Shown: positions 18,644 to 28,548, counted from the first letter of the stretch. The stretch is DNA of 64,000 nt from Fictibacillus aquaticus (GCF_002245695.1 NZ_NOII01000003.1:62001-126000); one strand, 5' to 3'. Made by a program: numbers and translations. Notes: a model not told the origin generated them from the sequence alone.

Positions 18644-19240
18644 TTACTTTGTACTGCAAGAAATAAACATGGAAGCATCTTGATTTATAAAGATCTGTTT
18701 TCCCTCATAAAAGGTCTTCATTTCAGTTGCCGTAAATCCAGCTTGTGATAATAGTTTTTTGAGTTCTTCATGCGCAAATCCGTTATGAACTTTCGGATGA
18801 CTGATACTATTATTTTTATCAAAATCAACAATAATGAGCTTGCCGCCATCGTTTAAAATGCTGTACAGTTTCTGCAGAATTTTTTTCGTATCCGGAATGT
18901 GAAGAAGGACGAGCGAAAGTAACACAATGTCTGACTTAAGTTCAGGTGTTTGCTGTGTGAAATCGGAATGTAGGACATTTGCGTTGAGGATTTCTTTGTG
19001 TAAGATTTTAGCTTCCGCAACGTCCAGCATTTGTTTTGACGAATCGACCAGCAATATAGAATCTACTAGATCAGAGAGCTCTAAACTAACGAGACCCGTA
19101 CCGCTGCCATAATCGATCAATGATTTTGATTGGCTGTTTTTCAGCTGCGGCCGTATTTCCTTCACAATAACCGTTGCTAATGCCTTTCTTTCCTCTGTAT
19201 CATATCGATTTGCCATCTGTTCAAATACGTTATTGTCCAT
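18644..19240 (-). CDS. Class I SAM-dependent methyltransferase
   Basis: 198 residues of the Methyltransf_11/25 type. SAM motif I is LIDYGSGTGLVSLEL (about residues 41-55), followed by ILLVDSSKQMLDVAE with the acidic ribose-binding Asp, then DIVLLSLVLLHIPD and GGKLIIVDFDKN. The acceptor is unknown. GGGGTG precedes the ATG. It is a single-gene unit between the ahpCF and zinc-regulated genes. Confidence 0.85.
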   Translation of the reverse strand: MDNNVFEQMANRYDTEERKALATVIVKEIRPQLKNSQSKSLIDYGSGTGLVSLELSDLVDSILLVDSSKQMLDVAEAKILHKEILNANVLHSDFTQQTPELKSDIVLLSLVLLHIPDTKKILQKLYSILNDGGKLIIVDFDKNNSISHPKVHNGFAHEELKKLLSQAGFTATEMKTFYEGKQIFINQDASMFISCSTK

Positions 19241-19307
19241 GTTTCACCCCTATCCATAATTGTTTCGTAATGATGTGAGAAATAACTTCCTTGTTGTTTA
19301 TTTTTAT

Positions 19308-20492
19308 TTATACAGTCTCAAAGGATGGGAGAGGGTCAGGCAAACGTGACCAATTGCTGATCATCTCTTCATCTGTCAGAAGGCAGGAATGCAGAGACGT
19401 TTCGATTTCCTCTTGATTCATGTCGATGCCGATCATCACGATTTCGTTCATCCGGTCACCGTATGTTTCGTCCCATTTTTCAAGAAGCTCGGGTTCTTCT
19501 TTTAACAGTTCCTCTTGTTCAGCAGCGGGGTAGGATGCGACCCAATCTCCAGCTCCCTGAATCATAATCGATGTACCTGCCTGTGAAATAAGCCCGACAG
19601 TGTTGTTTCGTGTAGCGAGCCAAAAGAATCCTTTCGCTCTTACAACATCCACAGGCCAATTCTCAAGCCAGTTCATAAACCGTTCAGGGTGCAGAGGTCT
19701 TCTTGAACGGTAAACGAACGATGAAATCCCATATTCCTCCGTCTCCGGAACATGCTCAGTGTTAAGCTCTTTGATCCACCCCGCTCCCTGGCTTGCTTTT
19801 TCAAAGTCAAACCGTCCGGTGTTCAAAACATCTTGCAGCGGAACACGTGAAAAGCTTGTTCTGATCACATTTGCATGGGAATTCAGTTTACTTAAGACTT
19901 CTTCTAGTTCCTGTATGTCTTCCTCATGGAGAAGATCAATTTTGTTTAATAAAATAACATCGGCAAACTCGATCTGTTCGATAATCAGATCAACAACCTC
20001 TCGTGTATCGCCTTCTTCAGTTGCCTGCTTTCGGTCAAGCAGACTTTCTCCAGATGAAAAATCCTCCCAGAACCGGTTCCCATCGACAACAGTGACCATG
20101 GTGTCTAATCTTGCGACTTCTGTGAGATCAATGCCAACTTCTTCGTCAACATATGTAAAAGTCTGCGCGACAGGTATAGGCTCGCTGATTCCTGTCGATT
20201 CAATCACGATATAGTCAATATCTCCCGAAGCTGCAAGCTTTTCAACTTCTTTAATCAAATCCTCTCTTAACGTACAGCAAATACACCCATTCTGCATTTC
20301 TACTAATGTTTCTTCTGTTTGAGAAATAACACCGCTTTTAATCAAGGACCCGTCAATGTTGATCTCGCTCATATCATTGACAATAACCGCTACACGCATT
20401 TCCTCCGTGTTTTCTAGAATGTGCTTCAATAATGTCGTTTTCCCAGCGCCTAAATAACCGCTTAAAACTGTTACAGGTATTTTTTTATTCAT
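19308..20492 (-). CDS. COG0523 GTPase, YciC/ZagA-like zinc metallochaperone
   Basis: 394 residues from ATG 20492, which has GAGG at correct spacing; an ATG 12 bases upstream lacks one. The N-terminal GTPase has Walker A GYLGAGKTTLL, the metal-binding CxCC motif GCICC, and NKID for guanine recognition. The C-terminal CobW_C domain follows from about residue 255. COG0523 proteins deliver metal ions to client enzymes. In B. subtilis the Zur-controlled member supports folate synthesis when zinc is scarce. The Zur box upstream (20513-20533) strongly supports that role here. Confidence 0.9.
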   Translation of the reverse strand: MNKKIPVTVLSGYLGAGKTTLLKHILENTEEMRVAVIVNDMSEINIDGSLIKSGVISQTEETLVEMQNGCICCTLREDLIKEVEKLAASGDIDYIVIESTGISEPIPVAQTFTYVDEEVGIDLTEVARLDTMVTVVDGNRFWEDFSSGESLLDRKQATEEGDTREVVDLIIEQIEFADVILLNKIDLLHEEDIQELEEVLSKLNSHANVIRTSFSRVPLQDVLNTGRFDFEKASQGAGWIKELNTEHVPETEEYGISSFVYRSRRPLHPERFMNWLENWPVDVVRAKGFFWLATRNNTVGLISQAGTSIMIQGAGDWVASYPAAEQEELLKEEPELLEKWDETYGDRMNEIVMIGIDMNQEEIETSLHSCLLTDEEMISNWSRLPDPLPSFETV

Positions 20493-20512
20493 GCTTATCC
20501 TCATTTCTTAAC

Positions 20513-20570
20513 AAATCGTAATCATTTCGTTTTACAAAGCAAGTTTATATCCTTCTTTTAAAAAATGCAA
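20513..20570 (-). promoter_or_regulatory. Promoter with Zur box for the COG0523 gene
   Basis: On the minus strand TTGCAT (20565-20570), a 17-base spacer and TAAACT (20542-20547) form the promoter. Downstream of the -10, 20513-20533 differs from the 21-bp B. subtilis Zur consensus at two positions (core TCGTAATCATTTCGT on the + strand). Zinc-bound Zur would repress. Confidence 0.85.
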
Positions 20571-20630
20571 ACCAAATCTTTTGAATGAACATGTGTTAAA
20601 ATTTAACAAAATATTAAAGAAGGTGATCTC

Positions 20631-21185
20631 ATGAACCAAGCTCCAGTTATTCAAGGAAAATCAGTCATACTCAGACAGCCGATTGAAAGCGATATTCTAG
20701 ACCGTTTTGCTTGCGGCAGAAGTATCGAAGCTGTGCGCATGTACGGCGGGGATACTCGGAATGTGAAGCCTCTGACGATGGAGGGAGCGAGAGGATTTTT
20801 CGAACGAATTAAGGCAAACAAGCTGGAGTGGTGCGTGGAATACGAGGGACGCTGTATCGGACAGGCTCGATTGACGGTAAATGAAGACGACTGCCGTGCG
20901 AGGTATGCAATCGGGCTGTTCGATACATCGGTCTGGGGCAAGGGATTGGGGACAGAAATCACCCAATTGGTCCTGGAATATGCGTTTGAGGGACTAAAGC
21001 TGCACCGAGTGGATCTTCGCGTCCTGGAATATAATCACCGCGCGATCGCCTGCTATGAAAAGTGCGGGTTCGTGAAGGAAGGCGTGGAGCGGGAAGGCGC
21101 ACTCATTGAGGGCAAGTACGAGACAGATGTTTTTATGAGTATTTTGGATCGAGAATATGTGGCGATAAAGTCGAAAGCACACTGA
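20631..21185 (+). CDS. GNAT family N-acetyltransferase, RimJ/RimL type
   Basis: 184 residues. ILRQPIESD opens the fold, GLFDTSVWGKGLGTEITQLVLEYAF binds acetyl-CoA, and LHRVDLRVLEYNHRAIACYEKCGFVKEG is the typical RimJ/L ending. The substrate is unknown. AGAAGGTGATCTC precedes the ATG. It is divergent from the Zur-regulated gene but has no Zur site of its own in the proper place. Confidence 0.88.
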   Translation: MNQAPVIQGKSVILRQPIESDILDRFACGRSIEAVRMYGGDTRNVKPLTMEGARGFFERIKANKLEWCVEYEGRCIGQARLTVNEDDCRARYAIGLFDTSVWGKGLGTEITQLVLEYAFEGLKLHRVDLRVLEYNHRAIACYEKCGFVKEGVEREGALIEGKYETDVFMSILDREYVAIKSKAH

Positions 21186-21205
21186 CATTCGTTTGTGTGC
21201 TTTTT
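21174..21205 (+). terminator. Terminator overlapping the GNAT stop codon
   Basis: AAAGCACAC (21174-21182) pairs with GTGTGCTTT (21195-21203); T residues follow. Confidence 0.75.
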
Positions 21206-21439
21206 ACATGTTAGAATAATGAAGTAAATAATGGAAAAGATATAGGAAGAAAACGCTGTCATCGTGCTAGTTTTTATAAATTACAGAGCATTTTGGGCGG
21301 AATTCTCATTTTTTTTCATATTTAAATAGTTTATAATTATTAGATAATAGAAATCTTTAATTAATCTGAATAGATATATTGTCGTGCCACGAGAGAGATA
21401 AGGCGAGTTTGCCAATATCGTATGGATAGGAAGGTTATG

Positions 21440-22945
21440 ATGAGAGACTTACAGAAAAAGACAGACGTCATCTTAATTGGTGCTGGAGTCATGAGTGCGA
21501 CTCTTGGTACTATGCTCAAAGAGTTAGCTCCGGAGTGGGAGATTAAAGTATTCGAGAAGCTAGAGAAAGCAGGCGAAGAGAGCTCGAACGAATGGAACAA
21601 TGCAGGTACGGGCCATGCTGCGCTTTGCGAGCTGAACTATACAACTGAAAAGCCGGACGGATCGGTCGATGTGAGCAAAGCGATCAAGATCAATGAGCAG
21701 TTCCAAGTGTCGATGCAGTTCTGGTCGTATCTCGTGAACAGTCAGCTCATCCGCAATCCGCAGGAATTTATTATGCCAATCCCGCACATGAGTATGGTGC
21801 AAGGACAAAAAAATATCGAGTTTTTGAAAAAACGATTTAAAGCGCTTTCAACTAACCCGCTGTTTCAAGGAATGGAATTCTCTGAGGATCATCAGAAGCT
21901 GCTCGAATGGATTCCGCTTATTATGGAAGGCCGCAACGTGAATGAACCGATCGCGGCAACGAAGATCGACAGTGGTACAGATGTGAATTTTGGCGCGCTG
22001 ACACGCATGCTGATGGATCATCTTCAGAAACAAAACGTTGAGGTTCATTACAAGCATAGTGTGAAAAATATGAAACGCACGAGTGACGGTTCTTGGGAAG
22101 TGAAGGTGCAGAACCTCGACAGCGGCGCCATCGAAAGCCATACGGCTAAATTCGTCTTTATCGGTGCTGGTGGTGCGAGTTTGCCAATCTTACAGAAGAC
22201 TGGCATTCCGGAGTCTAAGAATATTGGCGGATTTCCGGTAAGCGGACTTTTCCTTGTATGTAAAAATCAAGAGATCGTCGAGCAGCATCATGCAAAAGTT
22301 TACGGCAAAGCGAAGGTCGGCGCACCGCCAATGTCGGTGCCGCACTTGGATACACGCTATATCGACAACAAAAAGTCACTGCTGTTCGGACCGTTTGCCG
22401 GCTTCACGCCAAAGTTTTTAAAAACAGGATCTTACATGGATCTGCTTGGTTCCGTCAAGCCGTATAATGTCATGACGATGCTTTCTGCAGGCGTCAAAGA
22501 GATGGGTTTGACGAAATACTTGATCGAACAAGTGCTGTTATCGCATGAAAAGCGCGTTGAAGAGCTGCGCGAGTTTATCCCGAACGCGAAAGCGAGTGAC
22601 TGGGATACGGTCGTAGCTGGCCAGCGTGTGCAGGTTATTAAAGACACGGCAGAAGGCGGAAAAGGTACGCTGCAATTCGGTACAGAGGTTGTCAGCGCGT
22701 CTGACGGCTCGATCGCTGCATTGCTCGGTGCTTCACCAGGCGCATCTACGGCCGTGCACGTTATGATCGAAGTGTTCAAAAAGTGCTTCCCGCAGCACAT
22801 GAACGAGTGGGAGCCGAAATTAAAAGAAATGATCCCTTCTTACGGTGTGTCATTATCTGAAAACCCAGGGCTGTTCAAAGAAATTCAGACAACAACTGGA
22901 GAAACGCTGGGACTTATGAAAAAAAAAGACGTGATGTATAGTTAA
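21440..22945 (+). CDS. mqo: Malate:quinone oxidoreductase
   Basis: 501 residues from ATG 21440, five bases after AGGAAGG; ATGs at 21422 and 21437 are poorly placed. FAD-binding [14 protein letters not shown] begins at about residue 10. The block [24 protein letters not shown] and the later [22 protein letters not shown] are diagnostic for Mqo. It oxidises malate to oxaloacetate at the membrane and passes electrons to quinone, bypassing soluble malate dehydrogenase. It is a single-gene unit. Confidence 0.95.
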   Translation: MRDLQKKTDVILIGAGVMSATLGTMLKELAPEWEIKVFEKLEKAGEESSNEWNNAGTGHAALCELNYTTEKPDGSVDVSKAIKINEQFQVSMQFWSYLVNSQLIRNPQEFIMPIPHMSMVQGQKNIEFLKKRFKALSTNPLFQGMEFSEDHQKLLEWIPLIMEGRNVNEPIAATKIDSGTDVNFGALTRMLMDHLQKQNVEVHYKHSVKNMKRTSDGSWEVKVQNLDSGAIESHTAKFVFIGAGGASLPILQKTGIPESKNIGGFPVSGLFLVCKNQEIVEQHHAKVYGKAKVGAPPMSVPHLDTRYIDNKKSLLFGPFAGFTPKFLKTGSYMDLLGSVKPYNVMTMLSAGVKEMGLTKYLIEQVLLSHEKRVEELREFIPNAKASDWDTVVAGQRVQVIKDTAEGGKGTLQFGTEVVSASDGSIAALLGASPGASTAVHVMIEVFKKCFPQHMNEWEPKLKEMIPSYGVSLSENPGLFKEIQTTTGETLGLMKKKDVMYS

Positions 22946-22957
22946 TATGAAATATTG

Positions 22958-22998
22958 AAGACAGCTAAACATTTCCTGATGTTTAGCTGTCTTTTTTT
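22958..22998 (+). terminator. mqo terminator
   Basis: A fifteen-base arm at 22958-22972 pairs perfectly with 22979-22993, followed by T residues. Confidence 0.9.
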
Positions 22999-23078
22999 GC
23001 GGCTGTCATCTAAGGAATAAGGTAAAATGGCTGTAGAAGCGTTACTTTATTTTTTCTACTTTTAGGAGACAAATTGCT

Positions 23079-24173
23079 ATGAATAAATCACAGTATTTTT
23101 ATCAATTTCTTGAGCCGATTTCCAAAGAGCTGGCGCTGCTGGCGAGGGAATTGGAGTATAGTATTTTTTCCAGTCCGCGGACGATGCTGACGCATTCGAG
23201 GGTGTTTGTGGAGAATATCCTGAAACATGTGATGGTGATTGAAAAGGTGCAAGAGTCGCCGCAGATGACACTGATCGAGAGAATAACCATTTTGAATGAA
23301 AAAGGTTTTCTTGTTCAAAGAGTCAATGACAGTCTTCATAATGTCCGCAAGGTAGGAAACGAAGCGTCACACGATTCAAGAATGTTCCGCTATTCCGAGT
23401 CTTTGCTGTCATGGGAAGCTCTTTATACGATTGTAAAGTGGTATATCGAGTGCTATGGTCCGCTTCAATTAACTGTGCCTGACTATCAGGAACCGTCTCT
23501 GCCGAAAGATGGACAGCTCGATATCGGGGAGCTGATCGCGCGGTTAAAGGCGCTGGAGGACTTGCTTTCCACTCCTGTCGGCCAGCCGGCAGAGGATGAA
23601 GTTGCGGCTGCTGTTGAGGAAGCTACAGAGTCTGCGAGCTTCACGCCTGTCCGGGAGCTGTCGTATAAAGAAAGCACATTAAGCATCCCATATTTTCTGC
23701 GTGATGCGTTTCTGCTGCCGCAGCGTTTTCCGAAGTCTGAAACGTTTTTGATCCGGTTAGGAGAGGTGCAGCAGGCGCGGTTCATGAGCGAGCTGCCGAG
23801 CAGTCTGATCGATCTTCATAAACAGGTGAAACGCTATAACGAAAAGAATGACCAGACATTATTTGAAGAGCTGAATGTATTTGTTCAAGAGGAAGTAAAG
23901 CGGAATGAGATCAGTGATGCTCGTCGCGGTGAACTGCTATTCTTCTACAAAGATGATTATATTGTCGTGACGGAAGAGCTATCTGATATTCCGCTGTCTG
24001 GAGAGGAGTTTATTGGAATTCCGAGCTTGATCAGGCAGCTTAACGAGAACGGCATCATGACAGTCGGACAGCTGCCTAAAGAGCTGGTGATCCTCGCGAA
24101 ATATAATAATGTCGGGATTGGAACTGTTGAGAAGTTGTTTGAGCAGCTGAAGAGCAAGCAGAAAAGCAGATAA
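23079..24173 (+). CDS. DUF4145-domain protein of unknown function
   Basis: 364 residues. Residues 1-125 resemble the helical DUF4145 domain (PRTMLTHSRVFVENILKHV, then LHNVRKVGNEASHD), found in type I restriction subunits and stand-alone proteins. An acidic linker (about 165-190) follows. The last 60 residues look like a helix-hairpin-helix-like segment (SLIRQLNENGIMTVGQLPKE, then YNNVGIGTVEKLFEQLK), which suggests nucleic-acid contact. No catalytic motif is visible and no restriction genes are near. AGGAG lies about 10 bases before the ATG. Confidence 0.7.
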   Translation: MNKSQYFYQFLEPISKELALLARELEYSIFSSPRTMLTHSRVFVENILKHVMVIEKVQESPQMTLIERITILNEKGFLVQRVNDSLHNVRKVGNEASHDSRMFRYSESLLSWEALYTIVKWYIECYGPLQLTVPDYQEPSLPKDGQLDIGELIARLKALEDLLSTPVGQPAEDEVAAAVEEATESASFTPVRELSYKESTLSIPYFLRDAFLLPQRFPKSETFLIRLGEVQQARFMSELPSSLIDLHKQVKRYNEKNDQTLFEELNVFVQEEVKRNEISDARRGELLFFYKDDYIVVTEELSDIPLSGEEFIGIPSLIRQLNENGIMTVGQLPKELVILAKYNNVGIGTVEKLFEQLKSKQKSR

Positions 24174-24179
24174 TGAGAG

Positions 24180-24216
24180 AACGCGGAGCCCGGTTGCCGG
24201 TCTCTGCGTTTTTTTG
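24180..24216 (+). terminator. Rho-independent terminator
   Basis: AACGCGGAGCCCGG pairs with CCGGTCTCTGCGTT around TTG with two mismatches, followed by seven T. Confidence 0.8.
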
Positions 24217-24424
24217 CAGTATAAAAGTCATTCAGAATTCATTTTTAGCAAATATTAGGCATATGTAACTGTTTTTACGTGCTATTTATATCCTCCCTTT
24301 GCCGCTAGTTTTATACATTTACAACTCTGTAAAATGTAGTTAACAAAGTAGTTGTAAAATAAAACTGTTTCACCAGTATTTAGAAAATAAAGCAGTAAGG
24401 GTTAAAAATCAGGGGAGGCGTTTT

Positions 24425-25606
24425 ATGATGAAAAGGCACGGAAACAAGAAGTTCCTTTCTTTTTTCTCGGTAGTCATGGCAATTGTGGTCAGTACGTTAG
24501 CATTTATCCCTACTCTTCAGGCTGCCGGCGATGGTTCGTGGACGAGCCCATTTTCGGTTTCTCAGAGTATCTCTAATCAGAACAATTCATTAAAGACGGT
24601 ACAAGGCTATGTTGTGGGACAGCCAACTGCCACGACGACCGTTGTTACGAGCAATTATCCGAACGACTATGCGCTCGCCTTAGCGGACAGTGCGTCTGAA
24701 ACGAACACATCGAACATGGTTTATGTTCAGATTCCTTCTTCTTTCCGTTCACAGTTTGGATTGAAAACCAACCCTAGCTTAAAAGGGCAGTCGATTAAAG
24801 TAACAGGCTACTTAACGGCATACTTTTCACATGCTGGTGTGAAGGATGCGACGGCGATGGAAAAAGCGTCAGGCTCTACACCGACAGATCCTCCTACTGA
24901 TCCGACCGATCCGCCGGCATACGATGAGTCATATTATGATCCTGCACAAGGGAAAACAGGTGCGGCACTTAAGACCGCTCTTCACAACATCATCGACGAT
25001 CATACGGAGTTATCTTATGACGCGGTGTGGAATGCGCTGCGAGTAACTGATCAAGATCCGAATAACAGCAATAACGTTATCCTTCTGTATACTGGCCGTT
25101 CGCAAAGTAAAACAGCAAACGGAAGCAACGTGAACGACTGGAACCGCGAGCACGTTTGGGCTAAGTCTCATGGTGATTTTGGGACGGCGATGGGACCAGG
25201 TACGGATATCCACCACCTTCGTCCGACAGATGTGAGTGTTAACAGCTCCCGCGGAAACCTTGATTTTGATAACGGCGGAACACAGCACTCAGAGGCGCTT
25301 GGCAACTATTATGACAGTGATTCCTGGGAACCGAGAAACGCCGTAAAGGGCGATGTGGCGCGCATGCTGTTCTACATGGCTGTCCGCTATGAAGGAGACA
25401 GCGGCGAGCCGCAGCTTGAGCTGAACAATAACGTGAATAACGGAACCGCTCCTTACCACGGAAAAATGTCGGTGCTGCTGCAATGGCACCAGCAGGATCC
25501 AGTCGATAACTGGGAACGCAACCGCAACAACATCATCTACGACCAATTCCAGCATAACCGCAACCCATTCATCGACCATCCGGAGTGGGCTGAGGAGATT
25601 TGGTAG
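24425..25606 (+). CDS. Secreted endonuclease I family nuclease
   Basis: 393 residues. A Sec signal peptide (basic start, hydrophobic core FFSVVMAIVVSTLAFIP, cut near LQAAG) leads to an OB-fold-like DUF6359 domain (about 35-145, VQGYVVGQPTATTTVV, then KVTGYLTAYFSHAGVKD). A Pro/Thr/Asp linker (TDPPTDPTDPP) follows, then the EndA/NucM-like domain with NREHVWAKSHGDFG and TDIHHLRPTDVSVNSSRGNLDFD, the His-Asn metal site. It cleaves DNA or RNA outside the cell, for nutrient supply or DNA degradation. The wall-free secreted form resembles Bacillus ribonuclease Bsn with an added OB domain. Confidence 0.9.
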   Translation: MMKRHGNKKFLSFFSVVMAIVVSTLAFIPTLQAAGDGSWTSPFSVSQSISNQNNSLKTVQGYVVGQPTATTTVVTSNYPNDYALALADSASETNTSNMVYVQIPSSFRSQFGLKTNPSLKGQSIKVTGYLTAYFSHAGVKDATAMEKASGSTPTDPPTDPTDPPAYDESYYDPAQGKTGAALKTALHNIIDDHTELSYDAVWNALRVTDQDPNNSNNVILLYTGRSQSKTANGSNVNDWNREHVWAKSHGDFGTAMGPGTDIHHLRPTDVSVNSSRGNLDFDNGGTQHSEALGNYYDSDSWEPRNAVKGDVARMLFYMAVRYEGDSGEPQLELNNNVNNGTAPYHGKMSVLLQWHQQDPVDNWERNRNNIIYDQFQHNRNPFIDHPEWAEEIW

Positions 25607-25626
25607 AAATAAAAACAGATTGATTT

Positions 25627-25657
25627 ACCCTCTTCAAGAGATTGAAGGGGGTTTTTT
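25627..25657 (+). terminator. Terminator of the nuclease gene
   Basis: ACCCTCTTCAA (25627-25637) pairs with TTGAAGGGGGT (25642-25652), followed by T residues. Confidence 0.8.
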
Positions 25658-25722
25658 ATGTGCATAAGAAAAAGGGAATACTGTCCTTGTTGAGACTACA
25701 AGCGAGGTTAGGAGGGGAGCAT

Positions 25723-26312
25723 TTGTTTGATTTGAGAAGCTGACCATACCTGATACAGCAACGACGTGTATTATGGGACCTAGCGGGAGCGGGAAATCAA
25801 CGCTGCTTAAACTGCTCAACCATTTGATAAGCCCGGACAGCGGACAATTGCTGTATAAAGAGCAATCCATTTTCGAGATGGATCCTATTCAGTTAAGGCG
25901 CAGAATCATGATGACGCCACAAACTCCCGTTATTTTTGAAGGCTCGATTAAAGATAATTTAATTGTCGGCTATGCGTTTTCTAAAGAAGAGGCGCCTAGT
26001 GAACAGGAAATGAACGAAGTGATGCAGACCTGTTTATTGAAAAAAGATTTAGCTGAAAAGGCAGACAATCTTTCAGGCGGTGAAAAGCAGCGGCTGGCTC
26101 TGGCAAGAGCAATGCTGATGAAGCCCGACGTACTTTTACTGGATGAACCATCATCTGCTCTAGATGAAGACACAGCTGATATCGTGATGAAAAATGTTGT
26201 GGATCATACGAAGCATCACAGGCAAACGTTGATTATGGTCACACATGACAAGAAAATTGCCAACCAATTCTGTGAAAACGACATCAACATGAAGGATTAC
26301 AGTCTGAAATAA
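25723..26312 (+). pseudogene. FetA-like ABC ATPase with damaged 5' end
   Basis: The core is intact: Walker A GPSGSGKST, Q-loop TPQTP, signature LSGGEKQRLALARAM, Walker B VLLLDEPSSALDE and the H-switch VTHD. The start is not. A TTG at 25723 has a perfect GGAGGGG site and begins MFDLRS as expected, but hits a stop at 25741. The ATPase frame has a TGA at 25728, and its first ATG (25773) falls at the residue before Walker A, with no ribosome binding site. The usual 15-20 residues between the first strand and LTIP are missing. A small deletion with frameshift is the simplest reading. The permease gene downstream is intact. A product from 25773 would lack the adenine-contacting A-loop. Confidence 0.7.
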
Positions 26313-26327
26313 GGAGGAGCCGATGCA

Positions 26328-27116
26328 ATGAAAGATGCAGTGGACCTAGCATTCTGGCAGATTCTCGCTGCTTATCTGTTTGTACTCATTCTCATCATCA
26401 TCGTGCGTTTGAAAAGGATTCCGAGAGAAAAAGAAATCGTGTTAGCCACAACTCGAATGACGCTGCAGTTGATTTTAGTGGGGTATTTATTAGTTTATCT
26501 CTTTGAGAATCCTAACCCGTTCTATACGTTACTTGCCATTATCATCATGCAGGTATTTGCTATCTACAACATATACAAACGAACAAAGTCAGCATTAGGT
26601 ATCGAAATGAAGAAGATTATTGCTGCTTCAATGACCATCGGCATATTCTGCAGCTTATTATTTTTCATTTTTGTCGTACTGCAGTTATCTCCTTGGTATG
26701 AACCTCGTTATTTTATTCCCATAGCCGGAATGATTATTGGGAACTCGATGACAGGGATCTCTTTGGGAGTAAGCAATCTAATCAATGGGATGAAGGCGCA
26801 AAAGGCTGAAATTGAGGGTGCTTTAATGCTGGGTGCAACGCCAAAGATGGCATCAAGTAAAATCGTTAATCAAGCATTTGACGCCGCCATGCTGCCTACG
26901 ATCAATTCGATGGTTGGAATGGGAATTGTCTTTCTCCCTGGCATGATGACCGGACAAATCTTATCAGGGACATCACCCATTGTGGCAATCGAGTACCAAA
27001 TAGCCGTGATGCTTGGAATCGTGGGAAGCGTCTCCCTTTCCGTAATTATATATTTGCAATGGGGCTGCAAAACATTCTTTAATTCACGAAGTCAGTTGAA
27101 AAACAGTAATGATTGA
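26328..27116 (+). CDS. FetB-like ABC permease (UPF0014 family)
   Basis: 262 residues with about seven hydrophobic helices. MIIGNSMTGISLGVSNL, EGALMLGATPKMASSKIVNQAFDAAMLPTI and GIVFLPGMMTGQILSG are the conserved UPF0014 segments; the second is the coupling helix that docks onto the ATPase. E. coli FetAB exports iron and helps resist oxidative stress. GGAGGAGCC precedes the start. It lies 15 bases after the ATPase frame, so the two are one operon, but the partner ATPase is damaged at its 5' end. Confidence 0.88.
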   Translation: MKDAVDLAFWQILAAYLFVLILIIIVRLKRIPREKEIVLATTRMTLQLILVGYLLVYLFENPNPFYTLLAIIIMQVFAIYNIYKRTKSALGIEMKKIIAASMTIGIFCSLLFFIFVVLQLSPWYEPRYFIPIAGMIIGNSMTGISLGVSNLINGMKAQKAEIEGALMLGATPKMASSKIVNQAFDAAMLPTINSMVGMGIVFLPGMMTGQILSGTSPIVAIEYQIAVMLGIVGSVSLSVIIYLQWGCKTFFNSRSQLKNSND

Positions 27117-27143
27117 AAGCACACTAAACGGTGTGCTTTTTTT
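27116..27143 (+). terminator. Terminator of the FetAB-like operon
   Basis: AAAGCACAC (27116-27124) pairs with GTGTGCTTT (27131-27139), followed by T residues. Confidence 0.8.
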
Positions 27144-27191
27144 GTCGACAATAAGGATAGAGCAATTAGTGGAAAGAGGTATTAATACATA

Positions 27192-28025
27192 ATGATGAAA
27201 AAGTTGATGATGTTTTGTGTGATGCTTCTGGCTGTTTTTGCAGCAGGCTGTGCAGCCAATGAAAGCGGAACGAAGGAACAGGGAGAGAGCTCTTCAATTG
27301 TAGAGAAGGCAATCGACCAGGGGAAGCTGGCGCTGGCGGATGCGAACCTTGAAAAAGCAAAGAGCAATTTTAACCTGGCACTGAAGGAAGACAGAGATAA
27401 TATAGAGGCGAAGCAATGGCTGGCATCGCTTGAATTGTATGATCAGTTTATGAAGGAAATGAACAACAAGGAATTCGACCTGGCGCAAAAGACGTTAAGT
27501 GAGCTTCACGCTAGTGACCAGTATGATATTATGAAGGGCTTAACAGGCGAATATGAGCAGGAGCTGGAATCCATCACTGCTGAAATAAAGGAAATTGATC
27601 AAAAGGTCGCGGATTTGCTGAAGATGTATGATCCTAGCATCCCTGATTCCCTGCCGGATGAGACATACCTGACAAAGGCTGATGATGTGCTGGCTTATCC
27701 TAATATTACAGAGAAACAGAAAAAAGCGGTAGAAACGTTTAAAAAAGAAGTGGCTGAGCGTGCGGAGAAAATTTTTGCCGCAGAAGCAGTGAAAATAGAA
27801 GCAGTTAACCAAGCGGATGATCCTTATGCATGGGCTCCGGGTGTGAAGGACCAGTTTGAGAACGAGATGGTAGAGAGCGGGTATGCGGATTCGATTGACA
27901 CCATCAGGTATGAAAAAGGTGATGTTTACAATGGGCAGGGCTACTATACCGTTTACGCTGAATTGGATGGAGAAGAGTTTTATATTGTGAGTGTTAATGT
28001 GAAAACTGGGGATTATCATGGGTAA
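27192..28025 (+). CDS. Lipoprotein of unknown function
   Basis: 277 residues with a type II signal peptide and lipobox FAAGC (C20). Residues about 40-190 are helical and TPR-like ([23 protein letters not shown], then AKQWLASLE), followed by a C-terminal region rich in acidic residues that ends in a small strand-rich domain ([27 protein letters not shown]). It would be anchored to the outer face of the membrane. The first ATG (27192) and the next (27195) are both possible. Confidence 0.8.
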   Translation: MMKKLMMFCVMLLAVFAAGCAANESGTKEQGESSSIVEKAIDQGKLALADANLEKAKSNFNLALKEDRDNIEAKQWLASLELYDQFMKEMNNKEFDLAQKTLSELHASDQYDIMKGLTGEYEQELESITAEIKEIDQKVADLLKMYDPSIPDSLPDETYLTKADDVLAYPNITEKQKKAVETFKKEVAERAEKIFAAEAVKIEAVNQADDPYAWAPGVKDQFENEMVESGYADSIDTIRYEKGDVYNGQGYYTVYAELDGEEFYIVSVNVKTGDYHG

Positions 28026-28030
28026 AAGCA

Positions 28031-28057
28031 AACAGGGAGCTGGGGCTCCCTGTTTTG
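28031..28057. terminator. Bidirectional terminator
   Basis: AACAGGGAGC (28031-28040) pairs with GCTCCCTGTT (28045-28054) between convergent genes. Confidence 0.8.
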
Positions 28058-28058
28058 T

Positions 28059-28526
28059 TTACCATACAGATAATCTCGTTCTTTCATCATTTTCATCGGT
28101 TATGTACTGAATATCTTCAAACTGATTGTCTTGTGCGTTTAGATACAATAATCTTAGCTTTTCTTGATTCTTACAATAAATGGTTGTGTAAACACAATCC
28201 ACAATTAAAAGGACAAGCTGACACTCGCTGTCTAAAAATTCTTTGTAAGTATCAATATTATGGACCCTCACCCCTTGAGGAAAGGCTTTTAGATCTGCAA
28301 ATATAACATAATACTTATTGTTTGTTATTCTATTTTGAAGAGCACTTCCATCCATTATATTTGTTGTTTCGGGAAACAGTTCTTTATCTAATTGACGCTT
28401 GATTACTATGTGAGCTTCTTCGTTTGTATTGTGCCAATTAAACTTAGTAATATCAATTGGCTTTAATATATCTGCAAGAAGACTGCCGTATTGGTTTGGT
28501 ATGTTGAAGCTGATACCTCTAATCAC
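28059..28526 (-). CDS. DUF2691-like hypothetical protein
   Basis: 155 residues from GTG 28526 behind GGAGGG. The opening RGISFNIPNQYGSLLADILKPIDITKFNW recalls the Bacillus family DUF2691. The rest has alternating strands (YYVIFADLKAF, then LVLLIVDCVYTTIY), suggesting a small alpha/beta fold. No catalytic motif is evident. It follows the TPR gene by 22 bases on the same strand, so cotranscription is likely. Confidence 0.65.
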   Translation of the reverse strand: MIRGISFNIPNQYGSLLADILKPIDITKFNWHNTNEEAHIVIKRQLDKELFPETTNIMDGSALQNRITNNKYYVIFADLKAFPQGVRVHNIDTYKEFLDSECQLVLLIVDCVYTTIYCKNQEKLRLLYLNAQDNQFEDIQYITDENDERTRLSVW

Positions 28527-28548
28527 AAAATCCCTCCGGTAGCTTCAT

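Noticed and set aside
24240-24424. PhoP box or riboswitch upstream of the secreted nuclease
   Set aside because: TTACA and TTAACA words occur but not at the 11-base spacing expected for PhoP, and no conserved riboswitch core is seen.
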